5,678 nucleotides of DNA from JBFLYE01 sp040756715 [NCBI: bacterium]. GTDB lineage: Bacteria; UBA9089; UBA9088. The position numbers and the translations under genes were made by a program. Each line of letters starts with the position of its first letter. Positions within the stretch are counted from its first letter, which is position 1. Of this stretch, positions 5,625 to 5,678 are shown piece by piece. The stretch covers positions 1 to 5,678 of the forward strand of contig JBFLYE010000101.1 in assembly GCA_040756715.1 (NCBI GenBank). The letters run 5' to 3'. A model generated the notes under the pieces. It saw only the letters and a program-made list of their open reading frames with translations. It was not told where the DNA came from and searched no databases.

Positions 5625-5678
5625 CTAAAATCTAAACTCAAGGGTTCTCACAAAAACCATAGTCAATATCAGAGATTC
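5625..5678 (-). other. Possible 3' end of a gene upstream of hemA
   Basis: Two minus-strand frames stay open from the window edge towards hemA. One ends with TAG at 5627-5625, a single base before the hemA ATG (TAGGATG). The other ends with TGA at 5640-5638, overlapping the alternative TTG start. Tight spacing of this kind is typical of an operon, but at most 17 codons are visible. I cannot choose between the frames or name a product. Confidence 0.2.

Overview
The window comes from an AT-rich bacterial chromosome, probably an uncultured lineage. The aspartyl-tRNA synthetase is clearly bacterial (GAD insertion domain), heme precursor is made by the C5 (glutamyl-tRNA) route, and the spaces between genes are filled with degenerate inverted and dispersed repeats. 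I cannot name the phylum from sequence alone.

Layout. Positions 1-204 are non-coding and hold a large imperfect palindrome built on CGAAT/ATTCG words, followed by two direct copies of a short TAAACACATA motif. A plus-strand two-gene operon follows: a FIST-domain sensory protein (205-1362) overlaps by one base (TAATG) with a soluble GAF-type sensor histidine kinase (1362-2546). Two minus-strand housekeeping genes converge on it: aspS (4495-2780), preceded by a short form of hemA, glutamyl-tRNA reductase (5623-4631). The last 55 bases may hold the end of a further minus-strand gene.

The most notable structure lies between the convergent genes. A 230-bp non-coding element (2524-2753) has 14-bp terminal inverted repeats (13 of 14 matching) and sits between perfect 8-bp direct repeats CAATAGTC (2516-2523 and 2754-2761). 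This is the signature of a miniature inverted-repeat transposable element (MITE) that landed in the last codons of the kinase gene. The kinase now ends on a stop codon inside the element. Removing the element and one repeat copy restores a slightly different tail that would have overlapped the end of aspS. Inside the element is a nested palindrome that may now serve as a two-way terminator. Motifs like its ends recur next to aspS and upstream of the FIST gene, so a family of such elements is likely.

Functionally, the FIST protein and the kinase look like a coupled cytoplasmic sensing pair with no response regulator in view. The AspRS has the His-Gly-Gly signature associated with relaxed tRNA specificity (Asp-tRNA(Asn) formation). 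HemA lacks the usual C-terminal dimerization domain.
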